From Prodigiosinella aquatilis (GTDB taxonomy: Bacteria; Pseudomonadota; Gammaproteobacteria; Enterobacterales; Enterobacteriaceae): DNA of 64,000 nucleotides. Below, piece after piece: positions 18,234-26,024 of this stretch (the first letter of the stretch is position 1; each line of letters opens with the position of its first letter). Location of the stretch: NCBI GenBank assembly GCA_030388725.1, contig CP128857.1, forward strand, positions 2,046,001 through 2,110,000, given 5' to 3'. Under the pieces are notes generated by a model that saw nothing but the letters and a program-made list of their open reading frames with translations, was not told where the DNA came from and did not search any database. The position numbers and the translations under genes are program-made.

Positions 18234-18968
18234 ATGACACTGTTTATCGGTAAGACCGCCCTCGTCACGGGAGCCAACAAGGGCATTGGGCTGGAGATCG
18301 CCCGTCAGCTCGGGAATGCGGGGCTGCACATTATCGTGGCGGCTCGTGATAGGGAGCGAGGAATGAAAGCGACTCAAGTTCTTCAAGATGAGGCTATTGT
18401 AGCCCGTTTCTTGTGCATCGATCTGACTGATCCCGTATCCGCAGAAGACGCCGCTGCGGATATCCACAACCGGGAAGGGCAGCTGAATATCCTGGTCAAC
18501 AACGCTGGTATCACGGACCTTCGAGATGGATCACCGGGCTCGGCCAATCTGGACGCTGTTCGGCGTATCTTCGACACGAACTTTTTCGGTACGTTGGCCG
18601 TCACGCAGGCCATGCTGCCGCTGCTGAAAAAGTCTACCCCGGCGCGGATCGTCAACATCTCCAGTGGCCTCGGTTCTCTCTCGCTCCACAGTGATCCGAG
18701 CTGGGAATACGCCCCTTATCGGCTCATCGGCTACGGTGCCGCCAAAGCCGCTGTGAACATGCTGACAGTACAACTCGCGGCTGAACTTCGCGATACCGGT
18801 ATCAAGGTTAACGCCGCCGATCCCGGCTTTACGGCAACGGATCTCAATGGCTATCGGGGACACCAAACCATTCCACAAGGCGCGGCGGAAGCCATTCGCC
18901 TGGCGCTTCTCGACGACGACGGTCCAACGGGCGCGTTTTTCAGCGCTGAAGGTCGTGAACCCTGGTGA
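18234..18968 (+). CDS. Short-chain dehydrogenase/reductase
   Basis: A 244-residue SDR. The NAD(P)-binding motif is TALVTGANKGIGLEIARQLG (TGxxxGIG), with NNAG in the region NILVNNAGITD. The catalytic Ser lies in VNISSGLGSL, and Y-x3-K appears as YGAAKAA. The sequence resembles the plant-carbonyl-reductase-like SDR group that reduces carbonyls with NADPH. ATG 18234 has AGAGG 7 bp upstream; GTG 18231 is an alternative. It is divergent from a TetR gene that probably controls it. Confidence 0.9.
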   Translation: MTLFIGKTALVTGANKGIGLEIARQLGNAGLHIIVAARDRERGMKATQVLQDEAIVARFLCIDLTDPVSAEDAAADIHNREGQLNILVNNAGITDLRDGSPGSANLDAVRRIFDTNFFGTLAVTQAMLPLLKKSTPARIVNISSGLGSLSLHSDPSWEYAPYRLIGYGAAKAAVNMLTVQLAAELRDTGIKVNAADPGFTATDLNGYRGHQTIPQGAAEAIRLALLDDDGPTGAFFSAEGREPW

Positions 18969-19069
18969 CACCGGGGATGTGCCGGCACACGGTTTTTTAA
19001 TGTCGATTCTGGTAATCAACGCAGCTGTGACAGCATCGGTAAATGATTCCCGCCTGATGCTTCACGCAG

Positions 19070-20017
19070 TTAAACTTCACTGGACGTCTTTTCCTGTACC
19101 GCCGAACGGGTTGCCGGAGCCGGACTTTTATACCACCAGATCCCCAACAGTACGGCGGCGACGCCAACCCATTGCAATAATGCCAGTTTTTCATCAAAAA
19201 GGAAAAAGCCAAGCAGAATCGACACTACCGGGCGGGCGAGCGTCGAGACCGAAGCCAGCACCACATCTACGTGTTTGAGCGCATACGCCATCAGTCCATG
19301 GCCCAGAAGTTGGCTGATCAGTGCCAGTAAGGCGATCACTAACCAGCCCCTCTGCGTATCCGGCAGAATTTGCGCGCTACTGGCGAGCGCCACGGGTAAT
19401 AGCAGTAGCGCACAGGTGAAGCTGTTCCAGATAATAATCTGGTGAGAGGTGAAATAATCACGCAGCGATTTGATCAATAGCAAATAGATGGCATAGAAAA
19501 ACGCAGAGTTAAGCGCGAGCAGGTCGCCGATCACCGACAGTTTAGAAAACGCTACGCCAGCGCTGCCATCAAATACCAGCAAACAGGCACCAAGGATACT
19601 CAATGTTAGCGCCAGCAGCTTATATGTGCCGATCTTCTCATTCAGAAAAAGAAAGGATAACAGTGCCACAAAGACGGGAGACAAGTTCATCAAAATCGTT
19701 GTGTTCGCCAGACTGGTCAACTTTACCGCCCAGTGGTTTGACAGTAAATCTACCGACGATACTGCTCCGGATAGCACCAGCAATCCGAGCATTGCCCGAT
19801 TGCTACGCCTGAAACCTTTGGTCCCCATACCCTGACTCTTGCCTGAAGGCCAGGCAAACGCTGCAGAGGCTAAACCGCCAGCCAGGAACATGCGTAACAT
19901 CAGCGTCGATGTCGCATCAACCTCACTGAGCTTGACGAACGCAATCGCAGATGCAACGCCGATGGTGCTTACTATTAATGCTAAAACGGGAAGTAAAGCA
20001 TTATTACTTACCTTCAT
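19070..20017 (-). CDS. EamA/DMT-family transporter, last gene of the biosynthetic operon
   Basis: A 315-residue drug/metabolite transporter with ten predicted membrane helices in two EamA repeats (for example LVLSGAVSSVDLLSNHWAVKL and WVGVAAVLLGIWWYKS). DMT proteins export amino acids, metabolites or small peptides. It follows the deiminase-like gene by 15 bp and is the sixth gene of the minus-strand operon starting at 25122. The position suggests export of the pathway product, or self-protection. The start is ATG 20015-20017. Confidence 0.86.
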   Translation of the reverse strand: MKVSNNALLPVLALIVSTIGVASAIAFVKLSEVDATSTLMLRMFLAGGLASAAFAWPSGKSQGMGTKGFRRSNRAMLGLLVLSGAVSSVDLLSNHWAVKLTSLANTTILMNLSPVFVALLSFLFLNEKIGTYKLLALTLSILGACLLVFDGSAGVAFSKLSVIGDLLALNSAFFYAIYLLLIKSLRDYFTSHQIIIWNSFTCALLLLPVALASSAQILPDTQRGWLVIALLALISQLLGHGLMAYALKHVDVVLASVSTLARPVVSILLGFFLFDEKLALLQWVGVAAVLLGIWWYKSPAPATRSAVQEKTSSEV

Positions 20018-20032
20018 GACGCGTCCTTACAA

Positions 20033-21130
20033 TTATATAAGTTGGGTTGAGCAGTGTATGCCGCCAGACTGCTTCTGGTGCTCGGAAAAAGAGATCGGAT
20101 GTATGTCATAGCCACGGGCTGACAGTTGGTCAAGAAGGCGCGATGGCGCGGCGTTATTAATCCAGATATGGTTTCCCGACGAGAACGCGTTAGCGCACCA
20201 GGCCGCCATCATCTTTTCATCAAGCAGGATCGGCTTCAGATCGGCGGACTGCGCTGCCTGACGTAGTGTCAGGTTTTCCTTCGTCACACGCCAGCCCGAT
20301 GGTGTCCTGCGATAAATGCTGACCGTTGAACGGTCAATAGCGTCCGCTCTTCTTGTGTCAATCAACAGCGTATCTCGCAGCAGGCAGACATAGTGATCGA
20401 GATGGAACTGCTCGGGATTGCGCCATGTGTCCTGTACCGCCAACACAACATTGGTTTTGAGCAGGCCGGAAGCAAGCAAAAAATGCAGGGTCTGTTCTTC
20501 AGTGCGGAAACCGACGTTGATAACAGAGACGAATTCATTCTCCTGATAGTCACCTCCCTCAAGTAATTGTTCGAGCTCTACGAGGCTATGTCCGTGAGCG
20601 GTAACGACCTTCTTTACGACCTCGACTTCCCGAGCCCGATCCTGGCGTTTCAGACGACCGAAAACCGGTTGACCACCCACGTTAATAAAGTGGTCACGCG
20701 GAAACAACAACCCATACAGTGGGTTAATTTCATAGCTTTCGTATGTAGCGTCAGGACTGATGCGACCGAGTTCATCATTGTAGTGCAACCGCAGTTTCGG
20801 CTGATGGATGACAATCTCTGCCAGCGCCTGGCGACTGATGCAAGTAAGTTGCTCGTGGGCAAGGCGCTGGCGGGTCTCCGGAACGTCATCGGCAAATCGT
20901 AGCGCACGTCCAGCAAGTCGCTGCATCTCTTCTATCGGAACATGCGGCCCATCATCGTTAAACAGGGCATCAGATAAGAAAGCGGTAAGGATACCTGCAG
21001 CATTAAACGACCTGGCCAGTGCCAGCACATCAGCATCAGCTTGCCGGAGCAAGTAGGGCTGTTGCGTCTCCATAAACACCGACATAGTAACGGGTTGCGC
21101 AACGGAGGGTAGCTGTAGAAGGACTTTCAC
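20033..21130 (-). CDS. Guanidine-modifying (arginine deiminase/amidinotransferase superfamily) enzyme
   Basis: A 365-residue protein starting at GTG 21128-21130 (AGGAAAC upstream). It has the catalytic set of the guanidino-group-modifying superfamily in the right order: Asp146 in FPRDHF, Glu191 and Asp194 in LEGGDYQ, His243 and Asp245 in FHLDHY, and nucleophile Cys360 in GGIHCSTQ at the very C-terminus. Arginine deiminases, agmatine deiminases and amidinotransferases share this order. The total length is below the usual arginine deiminase (about 410), and it lacks ADI neighbours arcB/arcC. Its place between ATP-grasp ligases and an exporter suggests it acts on arginine or an arginine-containing peptide inside a biosynthetic route. 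The exact reaction (deimination to citrulline, or amidino transfer) is open. Confidence 0.82.
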   Translation of the reverse strand: MKVLLQLPSVAQPVTMSVFMETQQPYLLRQADADVLALARSFNAAGILTAFLSDALFNDDGPHVPIEEMQRLAGRALRFADDVPETRQRLAHEQLTCISRQALAEIVIHQPKLRLHYNDELGRISPDATYESYEINPLYGLLFPRDHFINVGGQPVFGRLKRQDRAREVEVVKKVVTAHGHSLVELEQLLEGGDYQENEFVSVINVGFRTEEQTLHFLLASGLLKTNVVLAVQDTWRNPEQFHLDHYVCLLRDTLLIDTRRADAIDRSTVSIYRRTPSGWRVTKENLTLRQAAQSADLKPILLDEKMMAAWCANAFSSGNHIWINNAAPSRLLDQLSARGYDIHPISFSEHQKQSGGIHCSTQLI

Positions 21131-21148
21131 TAATTGTTTCCTGCTAAC

Positions 21149-22312
21149 TCAAACCGCACGGATCGATTTCTGTAGAATGTTCATACACTGCGTAATGGCA
21201 TTTTCCACGTCGGCCTGATTGTCTCCTGTAAAGTGCAGCTTGGCGGGGATATCTTCGTAACTGAATTCGCTATTTTCGCCTCCAGGCTGGATACAGTGAT
21301 ATGTCAGCAGGGGGTGAGACAGATCCATATTCGGATCGAAGGCATAACCTCCGGGAAACGGGTTCGGCATCATGACAAAACCGGTAATTCGCGTTTTCAC
21401 TGGGGAAATGGCGATACCGAGCGCGGCCTGAGTCCACAGCGCATAAAGATCGATCCCTTCGCTGCGCAAGGTGATGAATGGAATCTCTCCGCCACCAACC
21501 CGACCGCCAATCTCCAGGAAGACCAGTTCCCCGTGGCATTCGATAAGTTCTAAATGAATAGCCTGGTTTTCCAGGTTCAACCGGGTACAGACTTCCTGAG
21601 TGAAGATTTGCGCTGTGGCGATAAACTCGGGGTTGTCAACGGTTACCGAGCCGAGCGGTTGACCATTGCGGAAGTCCAGGCAGGTGTTGAGATATTTCGA
21701 CACTTTAAAATAAGGTATGCTGCCGTTGGCGAGAATGGCGTCGACGTGATAAATATCGCCTTCTATATACTCTTCGACTTCATAGCCGGTGAAGTCCACT
21801 AGCTCGGGTATATCTTCCCGACGTTCGAGCTTCACGACACCGTCCGAGGCGGCGCCGACCTGCGGTTTTAATATAACCGGGTAACCCTGCTCGCAACAGA
21901 ACGCGTCAATCTCTTCGCGCGATAATACCTGCCGATAGTGCGGGTAACGCACGGTCGAGCCGGTTAATGCCGCCTTCATGCTGGCCTTGTTGCGACACAG
22001 CAGGTTATCGGCTATTTTTGCCCCACTGATGTTGAGCTCGGTGCGCACCAGTGCGGCCGCATCCAGATCGTATTCTGAAAAAGCGAGCACAAAATCAATG
22101 GGGCGTTGATGATGGATACGACATGCCTCGCGCAGAACCGTGTCTGCATCCAGGGTATTGACTTCCACAATGGCGACACTGATAGCGGGGTCGATCAGGC
22201 TGGAGTGCCCCACCAAAGAGATATAGGAGACGCCAACCTGTGTGTGATCGATATATTTGCGGTAGTCAGATAGTTCGTCGTCGTAGCGGTTAATGACCAG
22301 AACGTGTTTCAT
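21149..22312 (-). CDS. ATP-grasp ligase (amino-acid ligase type), second of two
   Basis: A 387-residue ATP-grasp enzyme. The ATP-binding part is visible in CEQGYPVILKPQVGAASDGVVKL (lysine in the VILKPQ strand), and VEEYIEGDIYHVDAILANG is the strand and loop holding substrate and metal. The metal-binding segment is LVFLEIGGRVGGGEIPF (E-x-G-G-R-x-G-G). Such proteins join a carboxylate to an amine through an acyl phosphate, as in L-amino-acid ligases. The start ATG overlaps the preceding ATP-grasp gene by 4 bp (ATGA), showing that the two ligases are coupled. Substrates are not predictable. An 18-bp gap leads to the deiminase-like gene. Confidence 0.86.
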   Translation of the reverse strand: MKHVLVINRYDDELSDYRKYIDHTQVGVSYISLVGHSSLIDPAISVAIVEVNTLDADTVLREACRIHHQRPIDFVLAFSEYDLDAAALVRTELNISGAKIADNLLCRNKASMKAALTGSTVRYPHYRQVLSREEIDAFCCEQGYPVILKPQVGAASDGVVKLERREDIPELVDFTGYEVEEYIEGDIYHVDAILANGSIPYFKVSKYLNTCLDFRNGQPLGSVTVDNPEFIATAQIFTQEVCTRLNLENQAIHLELIECHGELVFLEIGGRVGGGEIPFITLRSEGIDLYALWTQAALGIAISPVKTRITGFVMMPNPFPGGYAFDPNMDLSHPLLTYHCIQPGGENSEFSYEDIPAKLHFTGDNQADVENAITQCMNILQKSIRAV

Positions 22313-23520
22313 GCAATTTTTACCTCGGTGTGTACCCGTTTGACCAGGCTTCTTACTTCTGCTTCATCATCACCACCGAACATCACGTAGCCGACTCGCG
22401 AGGTCCAGTCTTGGGCGCAGCCCAGTGCATCCCCTGGCTGGTAATACACCTGGTGTGCGAGATAGTGTGAATGGTCGATGAATTCTTCCAGACCGGACAA
22501 CGTAGTAAATTCGTTTTTTTCACCGCGGGGAATAAACGCGATGGCACTGATACCGGGCGTGCCGTGTACGGCAGGGCTATCGGTGCCCAGGTATTGGCAC
22601 AGCGTTTCAGTGGCAAGATCGATCCCGCTGGAGTATCTGATCAGCTCAACGATATTGTCGCCTGGCAGGCGGGCCGCCAGCTCAATTGCCACGGGACGAC
22701 CTTCCGGTGTGACGCGTAGTTCAAGGTGGAATGGGCCGATGTTCAGCTGTATGGCGTCCAACACCGCCAGCGCATAGTTGCTCATGGTCGTGTAAAACGC
22801 TTCGGTGTAACGCTGGCCTACTATATGTCCGATTTCAACAAAGTATGGCTCCGCACCGAGTAGTTTTTCAGTAACAGAGGCGATGGTAATGCTGCCGTCT
22901 TTACGCACCACGCCTTCAATGCTGTACTCCTTGCCGGGGATATACTCCTCGACAATGACACATCCGCTGGCGGTGAAACCTACGTCGTTTGGTAATGCTT
23001 GGCTGAAGGCGTCCACTACGGTGGTCAGTTCCCCGAGATTGTGAACCTTGCGCACGCTGATGCTGCCGGCCATATCAACCGGTTTAACTACCGCCGGAAA
23101 GTTGAAGCCAGAAGGTATCTGCACCGGCTGTCCGGGACAAAGCAGGAAAAAACCGATATTGCTTAGCCCGGCTTCAGTAAGTTGGCTGCGAAAGTTAAAT
23201 TTATTGCGTACCCGCTGCACGGCGTAATCACTGAGATGTCTTTTTCCTTGTGCCGCCCCTAAGCGTGCGGCCATCGGCACCGCATACTCTACGCCGGGCA
23301 GAATGGCATTGATATTTCCCAGTTCATCCAGCATCGCCTTCTGGAGGTCAAAATCACTGGTGTCAATCTTGATGACCTGGCGTACCTTGGCGCGTAGCTC
23401 TGGGCTGAGTTGGCGTTCACCCTCGTCAGCGGAAAACACATACAGATCGACACCCAGTTGCTGTGCCGCGGTGAGATAGGTGATACCAGACGACACAGGA
23501 TCAATAATGACTACGGACAT
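22309..23520 (-). CDS. ATP-grasp ligase (amino-acid ligase type), first of two
   Basis: A 403-residue ATP-grasp protein. The N-terminal Rossmann-like domain starts VVIIDPVSSGITYLTAAQQLG. The central segment GFNFPAVVKPVDMAGSISVRKV carries the ATP-binding lysine in VVKPVD. Further on are VIVEEYIPGKEYSIEGVV and the metal-binding HLELRVTPEGRPVAIELAARLPGDNI. The last motif has ELAARLPGD in place of the commoner E-x-N-x-R, as in several L-amino-acid ligases. It starts 14 bp after the reductase gene and overlaps the second ligase by 4 bp. It probably forms an amide or peptide bond in the same pathway. Confidence 0.86.
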   Translation of the reverse strand: MSVVIIDPVSSGITYLTAAQQLGVDLYVFSADEGERQLSPELRAKVRQVIKIDTSDFDLQKAMLDELGNINAILPGVEYAVPMAARLGAAQGKRHLSDYAVQRVRNKFNFRSQLTEAGLSNIGFFLLCPGQPVQIPSGFNFPAVVKPVDMAGSISVRKVHNLGELTTVVDAFSQALPNDVGFTASGCVIVEEYIPGKEYSIEGVVRKDGSITIASVTEKLLGAEPYFVEIGHIVGQRYTEAFYTTMSNYALAVLDAIQLNIGPFHLELRVTPEGRPVAIELAARLPGDNIVELIRYSSGIDLATETLCQYLGTDSPAVHGTPGISAIAFIPRGEKNEFTTLSGLEEFIDHSHYLAHQVYYQPGDALGCAQDWTSRVGYVMFGGDDEAEVRSLVKRVHTEVKIA

Positions 23521-23534
23521 TGCTCAATCTCCAA

Positions 23535-24422
23535 TTATCCAAAACTTTCGAGTTCACAAAAGGGCAGGTTTTGTAACCTGCTAATCACCAAATCCGATCC
23601 CACACCAACGGTCAGTGCGTCTTGGGCTAGGTGTGCTTCGATATCGAAATTGACACTGGTCCAGTCATGGAAGGGAATGTTGGTAACGTTGACCTCACAT
23701 TCAACAGAGCGGCAGAACATCGCTATGCAGCCAAGATGATAGTCGCAGATCTCGGCACGATTGACGGCGTAAACCCCAATCTCCCGGGGGTTGTATTTAG
23801 TGGCCAGCTCCAGGGCGCGACTTAGCGCAGCCCCCATACCGCTGCCGCCACTCACGACGTTTACGCGGCTCACCGGTGTGTCATAGTGGGGCAGCAAAGG
23901 GTTTACCATGGTGTAATCCAGCCGATCGCCAACGGACAGGTTTGCAAACAGTGTGGAGAAGAGTCCTCCGGCGCGTAATTTCACGTGGAAGGTGAGGCTG
24001 TCGTAAGCTCTTTTGCCCAATGACACCACAGAGTAGCTGCGCACTGCCGCAGTTTCGGGGTGTTTTAACGTCACGATCGACTTGGCATTGTAGAAAACCC
24101 GGTTAACCTCTAAAACGATTTCCAGGATTTGTTCGGACAGCCACGTTTTGCTTTTGACTCTGGCTGGCTGAAAGCTACTGATGACAGGGATGATTTCCAC
24201 ATCAGCTGCCACTTGGCTAATGCAGGGCAGGAATTCGCTTTTGGCGGTGATTACTTTTCCGTTTTCCATCACTTTCCCTGAAACCAACTTGCATCTGCAA
24301 ACTCTGCATACACCTTTGAGGCAGCCTTTTACGACTTTTCCGCTGGGGATCGCGTCGATTAGAGGTTGACTGCTGTCGGCGGTATACGTCAGGTCTCCAA
24401 TGCGAACGCGATATTTTGCCAT
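23535..24422 (-). CDS. 2Fe-2S ferredoxin-NAD(P)H reductase, partner of the diiron oxidase
   Basis: A 295-residue oxidoreductase fusion. The N-terminal plant-type [2Fe-2S] domain has Cys34, Cys39, Cys42 and Cys67 (GCLKGVCRVC, then LPCIS). An FAD-binding ferredoxin-reductase domain has RSYS at 128-131, and an NAD(P)-binding half has SGGSGMGAAL at 191-200. This is the architecture of reductases feeding electrons to oxygenases (benzoate dioxygenase reductase type). It starts 22 bp after the diiron-oxidase-like gene, so it very probably supplies its electrons. The C-terminal end FCELESFG replaces the common aromatic tail. Confidence 0.9.
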   Translation of the reverse strand: MAKYRVRIGDLTYTADSSQPLIDAIPSGKVVKGCLKGVCRVCRCKLVSGKVMENGKVITAKSEFLPCISQVAADVEIIPVISSFQPARVKSKTWLSEQILEIVLEVNRVFYNAKSIVTLKHPETAAVRSYSVVSLGKRAYDSLTFHVKLRAGGLFSTLFANLSVGDRLDYTMVNPLLPHYDTPVSRVNVVSGGSGMGAALSRALELATKYNPREIGVYAVNRAEICDYHLGCIAMFCRSVECEVNVTNIPFHDWTSVNFDIEAHLAQDALTVGVGSDLVISRLQNLPFCELESFG

Positions 24423-24444
24423 TACACCGGTCTGCGTTTCTGAG

Positions 24445-25122
24445 TTAAAGCGTTGCGGCGCGCAGTGCCTGGAAATACTCGCCTACCATCGGCACAAAGG
24501 CCTTGATATGAACGACCGCTTTTTCCAGGTCTTTTTCATCCTTGATGACGGAAGACAGCATGTTATTCATCATGCCGCTGTGGTCTTCTGCTTCATCAAA
24601 GGCGACGTGTGACGCGGCGCCGTTTACTGCCGGCTGGCCCATGTTCGCGCTCGCTTTCTGCGTGATAAATGGGTTGTATTTATCGCCATAATACTCCAGG
24701 AACCAGTCCCAGGTGATTGCCGCGAGTGGACCGAATTTACTGACGCATAGGTTGAGGTAGCCCATCAGTTTCCACGTTTCCGGGAAGGCGTTTTCCGCCT
24801 GAATGTCAGACTTTGCATAGCCATAAATATTGAGATCCTGACCGAACATTTCGTCATGGCCGAACTCGTCATACAAATAATAGGAAAGCTGCTTGGCAGC
24901 GGAGATGTTATTGATGGCTGCGGCCTGTACCGCTCGTGCATCCAGTTCATTATTCATATGAATGCGAATGACACATTCCAGGATATGCCGCTTGTAATAC
25001 CCTTCATTGAACCAGTCTGCCTTGTGAAACTCCGCCATGATTTCGTCTTTGGCAAACTCCGCTTCCATGCAGGTATCAACGGCGGACTCAAGCTTTTTTA
25101 ACATTGCATCAGTGGTAACCAT
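24445..25122 (-). CDS. Heme-oxygenase-like diiron oxidase (HDO superfamily) candidate
   Basis: A 225-residue all-helical protein of the TenA/PqqC/heme-oxygenase-like fold. Candidate iron ligands follow the HDO pattern known from UndA, BesC and SznF: Glu86 and His89 (DEFGHD, E-x2-H), Glu143 (FLEYYG), and Glu177 to His181 (DEAEDHSG). HDO enzymes catalyse O2-dependent N-hydroxylation, C-C cleavage, desaturation or decarboxylation on amino or fatty acids. It is the first gene of the six-gene minus-strand operon, with GAGAGAAAC before ATG 25122. The dedicated reductase next to it and the two ligases downstream support an amino-acid-tailoring role. The reaction is unknown. Confidence 0.82.
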   Translation of the reverse strand: MVTTDAMLKKLESAVDTCMEAEFAKDEIMAEFHKADWFNEGYYKRHILECVIRIHMNNELDARAVQAAAINNISAAKQLSYYLYDEFGHDEMFGQDLNIYGYAKSDIQAENAFPETWKLMGYLNLCVSKFGPLAAITWDWFLEYYGDKYNPFITQKASANMGQPAVNGAASHVAFDEAEDHSGMMNNMLSSVIKDEKDLEKAVVHIKAFVPMVGEYFQALRAATL

Positions 25123-25650
25123 TAAGTTTCTCTCTCGATTATCAGTTATTAATTAACATCTCTACTATTTTGTAAGGAAATGCTAGACCATCGGGAAACA
25201 ACCATGCAACAAAATCATAATGAATATTTATCAATTGAAAAATTAAAAAATATATTGATACTTCTTTGATCCGTGTTTTTTTGACTATCAGCATCTCGAC
25301 TATCAAAGATGTGGTGTCGTGCGCTTTTTCTGTTTCAACAGGCGTATATGCACCTGTTGACTGCGGTGATTACCCAATCTGGCGTTACCAGCTCAACAGG
25401 AGATAGAATGCGCAAACGCGCCACTTAGGCGACAACTGCGTTGGTTAAAAACAGGCTTACGCTTGCCATGCAGAAAATTCGCGATTGAGATGCCTTTTTT
25501 GAAAAAAAATAGCATGCTAATAATTTAACTATTTGATTATAAATATAAAATAACCACAATAGTGAATTTTAAATCAGATTTATTGACTAAAAATTCACAG
25601 TGTTGTAACTTTGCAACTCTGACAAGTAACATTAAATATTTTTAACAAAA
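25123..25650. other. AT-rich divergent control region of the biosynthetic locus
   Basis: These 528 bp separate the two divergent operons. They are strongly AT-rich and hold two dyads: CTTTGAT (25264-25270) with ATCAAAG (25302-25308), and CAACAGG (25336-25342) with CCTGTTG (25353-25359). A stub ORF starting with an AGGAG RBS reads MRKRAT and stops, possibly a gene remnant. No clear regulator gene is present, and I cannot assign promoters with confidence. Confidence 0.6.
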
Positions 25651-25923
25651 ATGACCGAGCTTACTGTAAATGGAACGGCGTTTAACGTCTTGATAGGGCC
25701 TGCATTGTCAATTGTTATTTCATCAACTGACGCTTTAAACCCCTGGGGCTTACAAGAAAAATGTGGTGAGTGTTTCGTCGGGGTGGTGCAAGATAACCTT
25801 GGTAGTGCCAGTACATCAGAACGAAAATTCCTTGATTTAATGGATCGCTATCCTTCTGAAGGTAGACTTCTATGTCAATATTCATTGAATTCAAAATCTG
25901 TCGTAAATCGCTTTGAGGGTTAA
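25651..25923 (+). CDS. Ferredoxin-like protein with an incomplete 2Fe-2S site
   Basis: A 90-residue protein with the shape of a plant-type 2Fe-2S ferredoxin. It has an N-terminal beta strand region (MTELTVNGTAFNVLIG), Cys38 and Cys41 in EKCGECFVGVV, then SERKFLDLMDRYPSEGRLLCQYSL with Cys75 in the usual fourth-ligand position. The first cysteine, expected near residue 33, is absent (region NPWGLQEKC). The cluster would need a different ligand or may not form. Its stop is followed after 2 bp by a 31-codon ORF, and after that by a transporter, so the three are one operon. No strong RBS precedes the ATG, so expression of this gene is less certain. The fold assignment rests on spacing and short motifs. 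Confidence 0.62.
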   Translation: MTELTVNGTAFNVLIGPALSIVISSTDALNPWGLQEKCGECFVGVVQDNLGSASTSERKFLDLMDRYPSEGRLLCQYSLNSKSVVNRFEG

Positions 25924-25925
25924 TA

Positions 25926-26021
25926 ATGAAATTTGAATTCAACAATGAAATTATGGAGAAGCTGGCTCCACTGTCATCTTTTAATAACCACGCAGGACTA
26001 AACACGTTGGCAAGGAGTTAG
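25926..26021 (+). CDS. 31-residue peptide gene between ferredoxin-like protein and transporter
   Basis: A small ORF, MKFEFNNEIMEKLAPLSSF followed by NNHAGLNTLARS, with a strong RBS (GAGGG 8 bp upstream). It starts 2 bp after the previous stop, and the transporter ATG is 3 bp past its own stop. Tight packing with its own RBS suggests it is translated. It has no cysteines and no signal peptide, and an acidic/amphipathic first half followed by a Ser/Asn-rich tail. It could be a ligase substrate (a scaffold peptide), a translational coupler for the transporter, or noise. I do not recognise it. Confidence 0.5.
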   Translation: MKFEFNNEIMEKLAPLSSFNNHAGLNTLARS

Positions 26022-26024
26022 GCA

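Noticed and set aside
25715..26005. Minus-strand frame opposite the ferredoxin-like and 31-codon genes
   Set aside because: It has no recognisable motif. The plus-strand genes have tight operon spacing, Cys motifs and, for the small one, an RBS.
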